Below, one piece after another: positions 1 through 11,984 of a DNA stretch of 64,000 nt; within the stretch, counting starts at the first letter, position 1, and each line of letters opens with the position of its first letter. Position numbers and translations under genes: made by a program. The notes below the pieces were generated by a model. The model was not told the origin of the DNA. It made no database searches and was given only the letters and a program-made list of their open reading frames with translations. Source of the DNA: Cristatella mucedo (Eukaryota; Bryozoa; Phylactolaemata; Cristatellidae); the NCBI GenBank assembly GCA_009760855.2, contig WPIO01000005.1, positions 1,929,001 to 1,993,000 on the forward strand. The letters are read 5' to 3'.

Positions 1-879
1 GATGTGGCCGGCGCAACAATAAAGTTGTCAAAAAATGTCAAACAAGACCGGGTCAAAGCCAGTCGTCCGTCCTCTCCCTCCCACCAACCAAATAGGATTC
101 CGGTCGTGAGGCTCGTGCAGATGACCGAAACAGCACGCCCTTGAGGTGGACTTGCTGCCAACTGGCGAACACCTGGCCTCTTCTCCGCAAAGGCGTAGCA
201 GGCTACTTACTATTCACTGCCCGACGAGGACTTTGAGACGTGAGACTATGATAACGGTAGCGAGTTCCTTTCTGTACACAATCTCAAAGCTGGATCACCG
301 AAAGATCTTCATTTAGTTCGAGTCACGTTGAGAAAACAAGATGCTGAGGAGCGGGTTGTGTGAGAGCTCTCACTGGAGGAGGAGGAAGGTGAGAAAGGTT
401 GGCTGTTACATTTCACTGAAGTGACCTATAGGCCAGAATGAAATTCTTGAAATCGACTCTGTGCTTCATATGGAGCCAATGGAGTTCATACGGACGTTGT
501 GCGATGTAGGAATTGCGCGTCCGATGACGAACCGGACAAGTTGCTGAGTTTGGCACCAGTTGCAGCCAACTAAGTACTCAAGCCGAAAATTCTTACATAA
601 AGGCTGCACGCAAAGCGTTAGCGTTTTTAGGAATTGCTAAAATCTATATGCGACGTCAAAAACGCGTGAGCTAAGTTGGCTGCCGTACCCTTGTTTATGC
701 AGGCCCTGATTTTGGCGATTTCCTCAAACAGTAAGTATGCCGAATTTTCAGTGAAACAAATTTGATCATCTATTTGCAGGCTATTTCGTAAATAGTATGT
801 CTAAATTACGGGCTGACGTTACCGTCAGACGGCAGACCGTTGAAATGATATCAGAACCGATCTTGAGGGTTAAGTATTC

Positions 880-1400
880 AAATTTTGGGGCGACGCTAGG
901 TCGCTCGTAGCTAATCGCTCGATCCTATAATCATTAGGCTTCAGGATGTTAGCAGCCGTCCAAACGTAAATGTCATGGATGCAGGCATTATGGGGATTAA
1001 GTGATTTGGTTGAGGAGCGAGATTTGAAATGGTCGGTGGATAGATCAGCTGGGTGTCGTCACCGGCATAGCAATGAAAGCCGAAAATGCCTTTGGCTATG
1101 ACATCGATTGTTGAGGAGGAATTTTGGTAGATTAGAAGAAGGTAGCCTGAGACCGAATCCTTAGGTACTTCATACTCTGAGTACTCCTTAGATGACCGAC
1201 AGCGTTTTACTGCGACACTCTGACGACTCTCACTGAGGTAGGACCTAACCCAATTTAGCGCTGCGCCTGTATTGGGTAGGCTTGTAGAGAGGCGCTCCAC
1301 GGGGATCGATTGTGTAAAAATGCTACAGATAGAGTCATAGGTCCCATCAGAGAGGCCCTACCACGATCAACGTTGTAGGTCATTGTGGAGTTTCCTTGGA
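880..1400 (-). mobile_element. LINE-A (L2/CR1-like) fragment, reverse transcriptase region, decayed
   Basis: On the minus strand the stretch around 941-1300 reads as reverse transcriptase. It has LNWVRSYLSE, a diverged palm motif (the usual YADDTQL appears as YAGDDTQL) and VIAKGIFGFHCY just before it. This matches the same region of the better LINE-A copy at 50.4-51.8 kb. Past the palm, the ACIDDIRTWMAANF-like segment can be followed in another frame. Both ends are ragged, with no 3' tail and no 5' part. It is an old fragment. Confidence 0.75.
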
Positions 1401-1621
1401 ATGGCTAGCTAAAAGGTCCCGAGTGAAACTTGCTAATAAAATCTAACTGATTGACGTAATTGTTTAGTTGCTGGCCCGCTGCTCACTGCAGTTTCTTGAA
1501 TGAGAATAGCAGAAGAGAGACAGGCGACAGGTTTCCCAAATCCTCAAGATCTGGGCTCGGCTTTTTAATGAGTGAATTGACGAGGGCGAATTTTCTTAGA
1601 GGAGAAGAAATTCCCAGACGT

Positions 1622-1695
1622 GTAACGTAGGACGTTTCCCCCTCCCCCCCCCGGGATGTTTCCCCCGGTGGACCCTAGTGGACATTTTCCCTTAT
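1622..1695. repeat. C-rich decamer minisatellite block
   Basis: C-rich motifs of the form GGACRTTTCCCC recur several times with short spacers. They are the reverse complement of the motifs in the block at 2368-2475, so the two blocks form an inverted pair around a SINE-A copy and the CCCTAAA-like array. Confidence 0.5.
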
Positions 1696-1722
1696 GTCGA
1701 TGAATGTATGACAAAGAATACA

Positions 1723-1726
<4 letters not shown>

Positions 1727-1761
<35 letters not shown>
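1727..1761. repeat. (TA)n microsatellite
   Basis: About 17 uninterrupted TA dinucleotides. Confidence 0.95.
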
Positions 1762-1764
<3 letters not shown>

Positions 1765-1868
1765 TAAATTAAGTTCATGCTCTATTAAATGGGTGGATTG
1801 GAAGGATGGTTTCTAATGGAGCGAGCGGCGGCGGCGAGCTGTACAGTTTGGTCCTGCGGAAGTTAGCC

Positions 1869-2024
1869 GAGCTGGGTTGGTCCAGCGGTTAAGGTGCTCG
1901 CCCCGACTAAGGTCTGGCTGAGGTCGCGGGCTCAAGCCCTGAGGCTTATGTGAAGCGCCTGAATAGATGTTACGTTCTCTTGGAGCGCTATGTAAATTAA
2001 TTATATATATATATATATATATAT
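1869..2024 (+). mobile_element. SINE-A, tRNA-derived, near full length, with (AT)n tail
   Basis: The head has an A-box-like TGGTCCAGCGGTTAAGG and a B-box-like CGGGCTCAAGCCC, spaced as in a tRNA promoter. The body then runs GAAGCGCCTGAATAGA and on to an AGCGCTATGTAAATTA end with an (AT)n tail to about 2022. The body and tail resemble the LINE-A 3' end. Other copies lie at 3068, 10290, 10873, 11350 (minus), 40612 (minus), 49135 and 61050 (minus). Confidence 0.85.
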
Positions 2025-2226
2025 TTCTTTTTAGGTCCCGTCAGGCACGTGTTCGTGCCCGTCAAAGCGGCCGCACTCTACGGCGTGCCGCGCGTTCCTG
2101 CAAATGAGCGCTATGCCTCAGAGGTATACTGAGTATAACTTGACCTCAAGAGATCTAGTTATTCCCTAATACGCACTAATTAAAGCGTGGAATGCGAGCA
2201 AGGGTGGATTTAGGCGGCGGAGGCGC

Positions 2227-2366
2227 AGCCGGCCCTAAACCCTAAAACCTAAACACTAAAGCCTAAACCCTAAAACCCCGAAATTGTAAACCCTAAACCT
2301 TATACCCTAAAACCCTAAACCCAAATTCTAAACCTTAAAACTCTAAACAGTAAACCCTAAACCATA
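2227..2366. repeat. Degenerate CCCTAAA (TTTAGGG-type) array
   Basis: About 17 imperfect heptamer-like units, including CCCTAAACCCTAAAA, CCTAAAC and CCCTAAACC, in one orientation. The unit equals the plant-type telomere repeat rather than the TTAGGG of most animals. The array is interstitial and diverged. Confidence 0.7.
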
Positions 2367-2367
2367 T

Positions 2368-2475
2368 ACCGGGGGGAATGTCCTATCCCAAGAGGGAAAT
2401 GTCCGGGAGGGAATGTCGGGGGGGGGGGTAATGTCAGGGGGGAACTTCCAGGAGGGGAAATGTCCGTATCCCTTC
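2368..2475. repeat. G-rich decamer minisatellite block
   Basis: Roughly six units of the form GGGGGAAATGTCC with variable G runs, including an 11-G run. It directly abuts the CCCTAAA-like array and is inverted relative to the block at 1622-1695. Confidence 0.6.
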
Positions 2476-2539
2476 CCAGACACCAGGTACATATGTACAG
2501 TATTTGTTAAGGTGGGCGGCGACAAGTCAGTTCACCTCT

Positions 2540-3060
2540 TACAGAGAACTGCTGAGAGAGGATATAAATAGCTAGATGTCTGTTGAGCCTGAGAGAAACT
2601 TCTAGCGGCCTGAGCTGAGTAGAGACAGGCATAAATGAGAAAAGCAAGCAGGGAAGGATAGGAAGGGCCTTGAAGAGGGCAGCAACGAAGGGTTGGAGTT
2701 CCTAATCAATTCTTCATTATCTACGTAGAATTTGAAAGAGCTGCCTCGCCAAGTCGCCATTCATATCGCTAGGCAGTATGTCATCTTCGGAGCGATTAAT
2801 AAGATGGTCCACAGTAGACGTTAACATTTTCGGGCTATTGATCTATGATGACACTGGTCTCTATAAAATATGGACTAGACATGGTGGTTGGATTGGTACA
2901 ACCTGCAATAACATTCAATGCCATGCTGTGGACAGTGAGTTCTGACTTTCCGGAAGCATTCTCAAGTCTATGTTTCTCTTTCTATGCCAGCCGTAAACCA
3001 AAAACGGTATCGGAGATGATGGACCTGTCATTTCCTCAGAGGTGCAAAATTATCAAGGAC
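2540..3060. other. Unassigned sequence
   Basis: I see no recognisable gene, tail or tandem repeat here. The short open frame at 2845-3141 runs into a SINE-A copy and has no family resemblance. Confidence 0.5.
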
Positions 3061-3067
3061 ATCCGCC

Positions 3068-3196
3068 GAGCTGTTTTGTTCCAGTGGTTAAGGTGCTCGC
3101 CGAGGCCGAGGTCGTGGGTTCGAGCCCAGTGGTATATGTGAAGAGGCTGAATAGAGATTACGTTTTCTTATGGCTCTGTAGTAATGAATTATATAG
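3068..3196 (+). mobile_element. SINE-A, tRNA-derived copy
   Basis: TTCCAGTGGTTAAGGTGCTCG (A box) and GTGGGTTCGAGCCCAG (B box) are followed by GAATAGAGATTACGTT and an AATTATATAG end. It is close to the copy at 1869. Confidence 0.85.
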
Positions 3197-3214
3197 TTTT
3201 CATATCTGCAGCTA

Positions 3215-3828
3215 GGCTTTTCTGTCGTGAGCGTCGCAGTTGCCACATCACACTACTTCTTGCCGACCTTCAGCGGGGGGGGGGGGGGGGGGGGGCTCCC
3301 AGTCAAACAACACATCGACTTCAAGGTTAAGTCACTTTTAGGTACCTTCATTCTTTGACCCAGCCTACCTATCAGATCTAGTCCCCCACCAGGCTATGCA
3401 TCGTACCACTCGCTGTTCGGAATCTAATTGTTTACCTATACTATACCTCGTACAAGCCAAAAGTCCTAAGGAGACCTTGCCCTTAGTTCGTTTACTCCCA
3501 AAGCCTGGAGCTCACTTCCGACTTGCGTCATGACATCCCCTGACTTGACTATATTAAAAAAATGCATCTATTTATCACAGCATTTAATGCGTCTATGTGA
3601 TTCTTCCTTGATTTGCTTATGCATGCTGACACTGTACATGGTGCCACTAATCATACTTGCACGGTGACCGTGTGCATGTCACCCCTAACAATGTTATTCT
3701 TGCTGTTGAGCATGCTACTGCTAACCATACGATCGCGCTTCCTTTGCAGCAAATTTAAAGTGCCTAGAACGAGATTAAGTTCTCTGAGGATGCTATTTCA
3801 AATGCATTATAATTTGTATTATTATTAG
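3215..3828 (+). mobile_element. LINE-A 3' end, 5'-truncated, with internal poly-G expansion
   Basis: It starts in the C-terminal coding segment (CGTCGCAGTTGCCACATCAC). It continues through the 3' UTR with its TGCATGCTGAC repeats and ends with the conserved hairpin (AAAGTGCCTAGAACGAGATT) and a (TTA)n tail. The coding frame is lost. An uninterrupted run of about 21 G at 3275-3295 interrupts the coding segment, where the other copies read a short ACACTGGCTA stretch. Confidence 0.88.
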
Positions 3829-3829
3829 C

Positions 3830-4400
3830 TAGCATCGAGCTGCAGCATGGCATCAAGGAGGCAGGATCGGTGAGAGGGTCAAGTAGAAGCAAAAATTCTG
3901 CAGCCGAAAGCATACATGTCCCGAGAATTTAGGCTTCTAGACTCAAACGTAATTTCTTATGTCAAAAAAGAACCGCTTTATACTAGGTATGAAATTCGCT
4001 TATGATAAATCATGCCGAAAGGGCTTTTGTGGAACGGTCAACCCCCCTAGTCGGCCTGGTGACACCTGACTACTGTTCTATAGTTCAAAGAGCTTATTAT
4101 AAGTTCTAAATGGATGAACGAAAGTGGATTTAAGCGTTCAGAAATCTTTAGTGGGACTGGTACAGCCTTCAGCCGCCATTTTTGAGTAAGGCGGTCTGTT
4201 CCGACAAGCGGCATTAATGATTGGTTAGTCGTGCCGAATTGGCTCGTTTAAGTAGAACCCCGGTCCACTTTTTCGGCAAGTCGGCACGATTCGAAACAGC
4301 CCGTTTATTTATGTCCTGCCTACGGTTCTATACGACGCAGCCGGTGTGAATTAGCAGGAATCGGCGTCGCGTCGGTAGGAAAGTCGGCCAAGCCTGAGCC
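3830..4400. other. Unassigned sequence
   Basis: Mixed-composition DNA. I recognise no gene, SINE or LINE tail here. Confidence 0.4.
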
Positions 4401-4845
4401 TCAGGCGGCGGCACGTGAAGCGGTTGTGAAGGAACTACACGCTTTGCCAGAGAACTGATAGAATGCTGCCCATGCCGCCTCTAATCCCGTCGATGCCCAC
4501 TGTAGATTGTGCCTTTTAAGCGCACCAGCATGGTACTTATTGGAATTGTCAAGCGAAGCCGGTTGGGTCACACCAACATCCTGTCGATGCTTGATTCCAG
4601 CATCCGATACTCGTGAGCAGCGCCGATGAAGAAGAAGATTGCTTAGTGCCAGCATCGCCTGCGAGCTCTTAGCAGAATTTAACTGGGCGGGGATTCCGGA
4701 GGCAGCCCCCACTGACAAAAGAGCCTGACTTTGCGGGCGAAGCTTTCGGAGAAGGAGTGACATGGGCTCCTGAGATGGCCATTGCAGCCCTTGGGACCAG
4801 CTCCTATATCGCCCAGGCGGATTCACTGGCTGAGATGTTACACCA

Positions 4846-4925
4846 GACTCTGGCATCGATGCTGCAGTAGATGGCGGATTAAGAAGACTCTGGCGTCGAT
4901 GCTGCAGTAGATGACTGATCAAGAG
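4846..4925. repeat. Two tandem 40-bp units
   Basis: GACTCTGGCATCGATGCTGC and its following 20 bases recur 40 bp later with a few changes. The surrounding 4.4-5.3 kb has an open frame of 180 codons on the minus strand without recognisable domains, so I do not call it a gene. Confidence 0.7.
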
Positions 4926-5289
4926 GATGCGATTGGGACACACGACTCCCTTTCGTCCTGTTCGCTAATAGGGAGGTTGCTCAGGCTTCTGAACGGCTTC
5001 TCTTCCCCAGCGAGCTAGCTGCGTCACGTCGCCTTACGTCACCGAGCCTTGGCTGGTGGAAAGGGCAGACGCTCACGAGCAGGATTGTAATTTCCCGTAT
5101 TTTGTTCATCTAAGACAGGAAAGGGAGCGTGACAGAGCGAGAGTGCACGTGAAGTGGGCCTGTGTGAGGCCCGGATGAGCCAGAATACTCGGGTGAATAG
5201 AAATCCCAGGAGCGCACCGGGCGCTGGCGCTGTTCTGTAACAGAGGGGACCAACTTCGGGTTGAAGGGAAAGGGCCTTACGAGGCCTTA

Positions 5290-6420
5290 CATCGTGTGAC
5301 TGGGTCCCTCGATCCCAGCCATGCCTCATGTTGCATGTTTTCCGGGAGCAGGTTCAGCATGGGGTCAAGGAAACGCTAGATGAAGGGATCGTCAAGCGGT
5401 CGAGCAGCGACTAGTGTTAACCTGGCGCGCTGCGGCTAACAAAAATGAGCCAGCCTGTGCCTGTCCATCGACTTTCGAAAGGCGAGCGCAATGTCACTCG
5501 TGGACGCAAAGCCCCGGTGGATCTCATCGATCGTCTCTCTGATAGTCACAGTGTGTCAGTGCTGCGGACCTCGAGAACTGGCGCTGGCAAGTTCCAGCGG
5601 CAAATGAAAGTCGACCAAAGGCGGCATTTATCGCAGGCGGCGGCCAATAGTGTTCACAGTGACGCCTTTAGGAGCATGCAACGAGCTCCGGCCACATTCT
5701 AGAGGCTCGTTGCCACTCAGGTCGTCCAAGTCTACGAAGCTGGTGCTGTCTCCTATTCAGGCTATCTGGTTATCCAAAGCAAGATCTTTGGGAAACTGAC
5801 GGACCGCCGACGCTCACTTGGTACTCGTGGCTTAGCGGAGCTGCAGACGGAGATACGTTTTGTTACACATGCGGAATTGGTACGATCGACTGGCCCAGGC
5901 TGGTCTAGCGGCTACCGCCAAAAGTACCCGCTTGCGATGCCTCCCTGTTTTTACCTTGGACACTCGGTAAGCAGCAGCTCTCTTCAGGCGGACCAAACCA
6001 GTGTGCATGCGATGCAGGAGGTTCCACATTCCCGCAGGCCGACAAAAAAAAGCGCACGTTCAGGCCTTTCCGTGGCTGTCATGACATTATCGGGCCTTTG
6101 TTCCGGAACGTGCAGATATGCCTGTAGAGCTCACTGACTTGGTGTCTGCGAAAGCAGTCTCCGATAGGATGCAATGGACGACCGACTTCAAGCATGCATT
6201 GCACGAGCGATGGTAAGCCCTTCGCTTGTCACCTCTTTCTGTCAAAAGCACGTGCGTTCTCGCGCAAGTTCCCTCTTCCAACAGACGTGTCCGAGAGAGA
6301 AAGCGCAGCGATCCGAGCGGGTTGTCAGGAAGCGAACAAAGGCGATCATCCTTTAGGCTACAGAGGCGAAAACGTTGCTACCGCGAGGGAGCATCACTAC
6401 TAGATTAGATAGAGTAGGAA
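5290..6420 (+). mobile_element. Ty3/Gypsy-like pol fossil (reverse transcriptase and following connection region), broken
   Basis: Several short stretches on the plus strand fall in the order expected for a Ty3/Gypsy polymerase. First comes the segment before the RT palm, then the part around the usual CNAPATF motif near 5680-5700. After that comes the FLGHxVS-type block that follows the palm, near 5955-6000. The copy is broken many times and is clearly old. No LTR pair could be placed. The sequence to about 7900 may be its decayed RNase H and integrase part, and 4400-5290 its 5' part. Family-level assignment rests on motif order only. Confidence 0.65.
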
Positions 6421-7930
6421 TGCCGGGAGAAAAGTCAGTGCACGAGACCCTTCAAAGAATGTATTCGATTGAGTAGCCAGTTCAGGTTCGAAAAGGAAGA
6501 GAGGTGGTTTGTGCGGCTGGCCGCCGTGCGGCGAAATGGCAATCTTCGGCCTACAATCCTTCAAAGACAGCAATAAAGGCAGCAAAAATCAAAGTGAATG
6601 CCAAGCGGCCGTCTTGGTCACAGTGAACGGCAACAGACCTGCGGGTCGCTTAACAGATAAGGATATAGGGGAATGTGTCAGGTCTGCAGCACCAGCTGCC
6701 TAGCTGCTGCCGACACTGACCATCTCAGCCGTCCATCTCACAGAGCTGCTGGCTCAGTCTTGACGCGACTACATTTGTAAACTATGAAGGCCACTAAGGT
6801 CGAGCGTCTCTTTGGGGCACTGCGCCACTCTGGGCTGCCAAAGGAAAGGTCTTTCCTTCGTGCTGCCGAGTGCAGCAGATGGGTTATCGAACGGCGGTCG
6901 CCGTGGATGACTCAGATCTGTCTGAGATTCCCCGGGAGCTGGTCTCGACAGATCTCGCAAATTCCCCGACGACGTGCGGCGGCGAGAAAATCCGAACTAC
7001 TTCCGCTACACTCAATATAATAACGGCAGTTCGTTCACCGTCGCGACTTCGCTGCTGGCGGTGCGTCAAATTACCAAAGCACGACTTTCTGTTACACAGC
7101 TGCTGGCGTGCCGTCACGACCGTCGAACCAGCCTGGCTGCCCGAAGCCTGCAGCCCAGACAGCACGATGCTACGCTTGCTGAATCAATTGACCCAGATTA
7201 CTTTGCACAGAAATAGCTTACTAACGGACGCTTCAGAGTGGCGGCACGATCTTCCGCTCTCGCCCTAGTCGTAATCTGCACCCTATACTAGAGATAGAGA
7301 GCTCGGGAGCGAGCGACGGCGAGGCGCAGTCGTGACTCCCTTTCTTCGTGCCAAAGTCAATCGAAAGAGAAGCCGCAATTTGGTCGCCGATCAGCAAGGC
7401 TGGCGACGACGCCTGGCACGATCTCAAGACACGACGAGAGGCATCGCTGGCCTGGGCTTTTGGACGGTCACCTGATCACCTCGACCTGATGACCAGCAAT
7501 GCCAGCCGGCTTCGCTGTTAGCGGACTGGCGGAATTCGTGGCAGCAGCTCCCAGCGCTAGCGTAACTAAGGCAAAATAGGACGCCAGCGCGAATTGAACG
7601 TACTGCACACGGTGTAGTGCCCTCCGGGCAGCGTACACACGCTGGCAGGTTGCCGCTCGCTGATGCCAGAGTAAAAGGGCACTTTCGAATGCTGAATGAC
7701 GAAAGCGGATGTGGCTTTCAGGACAAACCCGCTTGCGCTTCCACCAACTCAAGTACAAAGTGGACACGTAACGCACGCGTAGAGCTCGTTTTAATTGTCA
7801 AATCCAATACCGCATTGCATACCAGCGCGCCGTATAAAACGTGCTGCAACAAAAGATCGACGGCGTAGGCCAAAATGACAGGAAAAAATAACCGGAAGAA
7901 GCACTCTCTACTAGTATCTTCGCTAGCCAT
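6420..7930. other. Unassigned, possibly the decayed remainder of the Ty3/Gypsy fossil
   Basis: Many short overlapping open frames on both strands, none with a recognisable domain. Composition is like the pol fossil before it. Confidence 0.3.
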
Positions 7931-9640
7931 GGGAGATTGCCGAGCTCGCGCGTTCTTAATTTCCCATTTTTAATTTGCTTAAAGCACCGGCATGCTTTTA
8001 CGCACAGCAGGCAAAGTTCACGGGGTTTTAATTTTTTTTATCTTCTCACTACGGCTTTTCGGCTCTTGGCCAGTCTTCGTGCAACTCCGAGCGCGAGCGT
8101 ATCGCGGAAGTCGGTGCGGCTGCGAGAATTCGCACGACCGACGCATTGTAAAAATTGAAAGAGCAGAGCCGAGAAGCCGGGCGCCAGTCGCGGTAGCTCA
8201 ATTAAGTAAAGGAGGGCGCACGAGCAGTGGTGCATCGCTCTCGACGCGTCGACGCCGAGCGCCTATTCTGCGCAGCTTGGCTCGCCTAAGCGAAGCAGTT
8301 GCGAAGCAACGTCACCTAGGCTCTGCCGACAGCTCCAAATATGGTTGCGAACGCGCATTGCCTGACCTCTTGCCTCTCAAGGTTCGCGGCGCCGCTGCCG
8401 CTGCCGCCACCGCTCAGCGTCGGTCCGCCGATGGCGCGATTCCCTCTCCGCCACCCCGCTGTTCACTCTACTGGACAAATAAATGCAGGGCTTCCGGCCG
8501 CTCTTTCCGATGAGCAGGCGATAACTGGTGCGCACGTCCGTCTGCTACGAACGTTCGCTCCCGCCAGATCCTCCCTCGCTCGATGCGGGCGGTGCGGTCG
8601 GGCGGAGAATGACGAACGGACTCCGCCGCGCCTTCGATTCGCAGCGCCGCGGCGCCGCTGGCGCCAGTGCTTAGGAAAAGAGAAAGATCGACTTCAGACC
8701 GATTCCACGGCCTCCGTGAAATTGCCGCAGAGTAATCCCTTGAGTGTTCACTTCGCAAAGGCGGGGGAACTCACAGAGCGGCACTCTGCCGGACTCAAAT
8801 CCGTGACTCGGGTCGCGAAGTGAACAAGCGAAGCCCGGTCGCGACGAGGAGGCGCGAGCGGCCGAGACCCCGCTGCCGCCGCTGCTGCAGCCTTCGCATC
8901 TTTTGCGTCATCCATGCAGCCTTCGCCGGCGGTTCGTTGAGAGTCGAGCCTCTAGCGTCGAGCCGACCGCGCGCGGAAGGGGACACGACGAAAAGCAGGC
9001 GTTCGGGCGTTTCTTTGCGCTCGGAGCTAATATATGCAGTGTATTTGTCAGAATTGGCTCGGTGGAGGGTCATACCGTCGCCCCGTCTCTGGGTTCTCCA
9101 ACACGCTCACGCACGCAAGCGCAAGCGCGCGCGCGCGCACATCCACGCGCGAGCGCTCATACACACGCATACACCAGTAAGTCGTTTGAATCGCACTGAC
9201 TGTAGAATCGCTCAGCGTTAGGGTGACCCTTGCTTCGTAACCAATAGCCCACTTTGATGGTACCCGACGGGCCGAAAGGGCAACTCGCGAGTGGCACCCC
9301 AAAATTGGGTCACCCCGGACGGGTGCGTTCGGGAATAGGGTCCACCTAGGGGGGGAGGGAGGGGAGGGGCGACGCCAGAGCCCATTCTCTCCCCTTCCCC
9401 TACCAAGACCGACCACGGCCCCGCTGCTTTTGACGTCGGCCCTCTCGCCCGGTACGGGTCATGCCACGCCCAAAGCGGATCAGACCGCCGCGCTGCGAAG
9501 GCCGACCAGCGGGTGGGCAGCTTGCCGCGGATGAAGGAGCTCGACCGCGCCCCGACCGTTTCGCGAGCGATGCGCAGAGATCGCCGTCCGACGTTGAACG
9601 GCGACGACGTCACCGGTGCTGACGCATCATGCGCCTGCAC
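7930..9640. other. GC-rich, CpG-rich block without recognised gene
   Basis: High CpG density, with many short overlapping open frames on both strands, as expected from GC-rich DNA poor in stop codons. A short (CG)n/(CA)n stretch lies at 9120-9175. It could include a promoter or first exon of an unseen gene, but nothing in the sequence proves this. Confidence 0.4.
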
Positions 9641-9642
9641 TG

Positions 9643-10173
<531 letters not shown>

Positions 10174-10289
10174 AGAAGACTCGCCTAACTGAGCCGCAGC
10201 AGCTATCGCCGCCTCCCGTCGTCGTAATCGCGTTCAGAAACGCCGAGCGAGATTGCATCTGCCGCCTCGTCATGGCCAAAGGGTTGATT

Positions 10290-10392
10290 TGCATGCCTTC
10301 GACTACCGAGGTCGTGGGCCCAGCGGCATACGTGAAGTGCCTAGATAGGGCTTGGATTAAATTCTCTTTGGGCGTCGTACAAATTATTTGTA
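10290..10392 (+). mobile_element. SINE-A, 5'-truncated
   Basis: It starts near the B box (ACCGAGGTCGTGGGCCCAG) and continues with GAAGTGCCTAGATAGG and a TTCTCTTTGGGCG hairpin half, ending CAAATTATTTG. Confidence 0.65.
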
Positions 10393-10399
10393 AGCAGGC

Positions 10400-10870
10400 G
10401 TGTATTATGTATTCAGCATCCCCTAGCGAGCGCCGAGCCTCGATCCTTCTGCGCTTGACTGGCGAATGAGAAAGGCGCGCCGCCCGCGTCGGAAGCCAGC
10501 GCGTGAGCGGATGTTGAAGAAAAAGCTGAAAGGAGAAAGGGAAGAAGGAGGAAAAAAAGGAGAAAAAAGGAGAAAAGCAGAGCCGGCCTCGCGGAAGCCC
10601 CAAACTCGGAGCGCAGAAATGGCTGCGAGACTCTCGGGCGTGCGTACGTGCAGGAGCCACCGATGCCTGGAGGCGCTACTCATCTCTGCGCAGTACGCGC
10701 CGGGCGTCGTAGCTTCGGGGCGCAGACTGGCCCCGCGACTGCGTGCGCGACCGTGATAGAGGGCGCGCACGCAGCCAGTGCTCGCGCGCCTGGGCATAGA
10801 GGCTGACACGAACCAGCGGCCGCGCTCATGGACCGCAACTTGTTCGCCGCGACGCGTGCGACGCGGCCTA
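10400..10870. other. Unassigned GC-rich sequence with a purine-rich stretch
   Basis: A purine-rich segment (GAAGGAGGAAAAAAAGGAG) lies at 10525-10580. No gene is recognised. Confidence 0.4.
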
Positions 10871-10872
10871 GG

Positions 10873-11020
10873 CCCGCGGCCTGGCTTTACCCAGCGGTAG
10901 GATGCTCGCATAGAGCGACCAAGATCATGGGCTCGAGCCGTGCGGCATAGATGACGCTCCCGGATAGAGGAATTGAGCACTCTTGGGGTGCTGTGCAGAT
11001 GAATGGCACACTTTTATATT
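10873..11020 (+). mobile_element. SINE-A, diverged copy
   Basis: TTTACCCAGCGGTAGGATGC (A-box region), ATGGGCTCGAGCCGTGC (B box) and a CCCGGATAGAGGAATTGA tail region in the same order and spacing as the other copies. It is more diverged than the copies at 1869 and 40612. Confidence 0.7.
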
Positions 11021-11349
11021 TATGTCAGTCGGGTGCGCTAATGGCCGATGCAACGGCGAGAACCAGACCTCCTTCTCGGACTCAGGCGCACCTTTGTCCG
11101 CGGCGAGGTGGTCGCGTCTTCAGGGTTAGACGCTCCCGCAGAACTGTCCAGAACTGAACTGAGGCCACCTTCGCGAAGACGAGCGAGCAGACGACTGTCA
11201 CTCGATCGCGTGGACGTGGAGAAAGGCGGGCAAAGCACTTCATGGTCGTTCGCTTTCTAATTTAGAGGCATGCATACAACGGTGGAGCCGAACGACGTGA
11301 GCGCAATCTCTCTCGGCGAGTGTCATTTGCCGAGTCGACGGGCGAGCTA

Positions 11350-11490
11350 TAACTATAAATTATTATAATTCATTCGGGTAGCTCCACGAAAGAACTTTTT
11401 CTCCGTCCCGGCGCTGTACATAGACCGCAAGGCTCGAGCCGGCAAATTTGGTCGTTATAGGTGAGCGCCTTTACCTTGAGCCAACATAGG
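11350..11490 (-). mobile_element. SINE-A, diverged copy
   Basis: Read on the minus strand it has GGCTCAAGGTAAAGGCGCTC, then GCCGGCTCGAGCCTTGC (B box). The tail region follows, ending GAATGAATTATAATAATTTA. Confidence 0.65.
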
Positions 11491-11599
11491 AGGTGTCTCA
11501 CCACTGCGAAGAACCACTTCATGGCCTACGCAAACTGCAGCCTCTCATGGGCCTCAATCGCACATCAAATATCCATTTTATTATATATGTATCTCATTT

Positions 11600-11682
11600 G
11601 ATATCCACAAATGTGAAGCGCCTAGAAAGAGATTGAATTCTCTGAGGGCGCTTTAACAAGTGCATTATTATTATTATCCACC
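11600..11682 (+). mobile_element. LINE-A 3' tail only
   Basis: GTGAAGCGCCTAGAAAGAGA, then TTCTCTGAGGGCGCTTTAAC and a (ATT)n tail. Extremely 5'-truncated. Confidence 0.8.
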
Positions 11683-11984
11683 CATCGCATCAAATATCGA
11701 TCTTTATGGTAGATATCTGCAAGCTATCCACTGTAAATAATGTTATTTGGCACCTATTGGCACTAGCGCCATCCAGTTGCGCGATTAGTGGGAAATTATT
11801 AGTCTGCGGCTTAACTTCGTAGCAATGCCGACATATTCTCTTAGCTTATTCCGCTGACGCACATACGTGCGATTCCTGAGGCAGTAGCTATTTACAAGAA
11901 ACGTTCAGCAGGGGCCAGGACAGCTTCTGAAGCCTTTTCCGGTTGAGTGAATGGTGGTAGTAAAGAGTCGTTCCTAACTAGATG

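Noticed and set aside
1-60. LTR-like end (AATAAAG followed by AATGTCAAAC)
   Set aside because: Only a 10-base match to the LTR at 55.1 kb. The left part is outside the window and cannot be judged.
1869-2024. tRNA gene
   Set aside because: A and B boxes are present, but the rest does not fold as a tRNA. The unit recurs with a LINE-like tail, so it is a SINE. The same applies to 3068, 40612, 26740 and 61540.
4401-4943. 180-codon minus-strand frame
   Set aside because: No recognisable domain, contains an internal 40-bp duplication and lies next to an old pol fossil. Likely chance.
5885-5925. A-box-like TGGTCTAGCGGCTACCGC inside the pol fossil
   Set aside because: No B box or SINE body follows at the right distance. 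It is probably part of the fossil.
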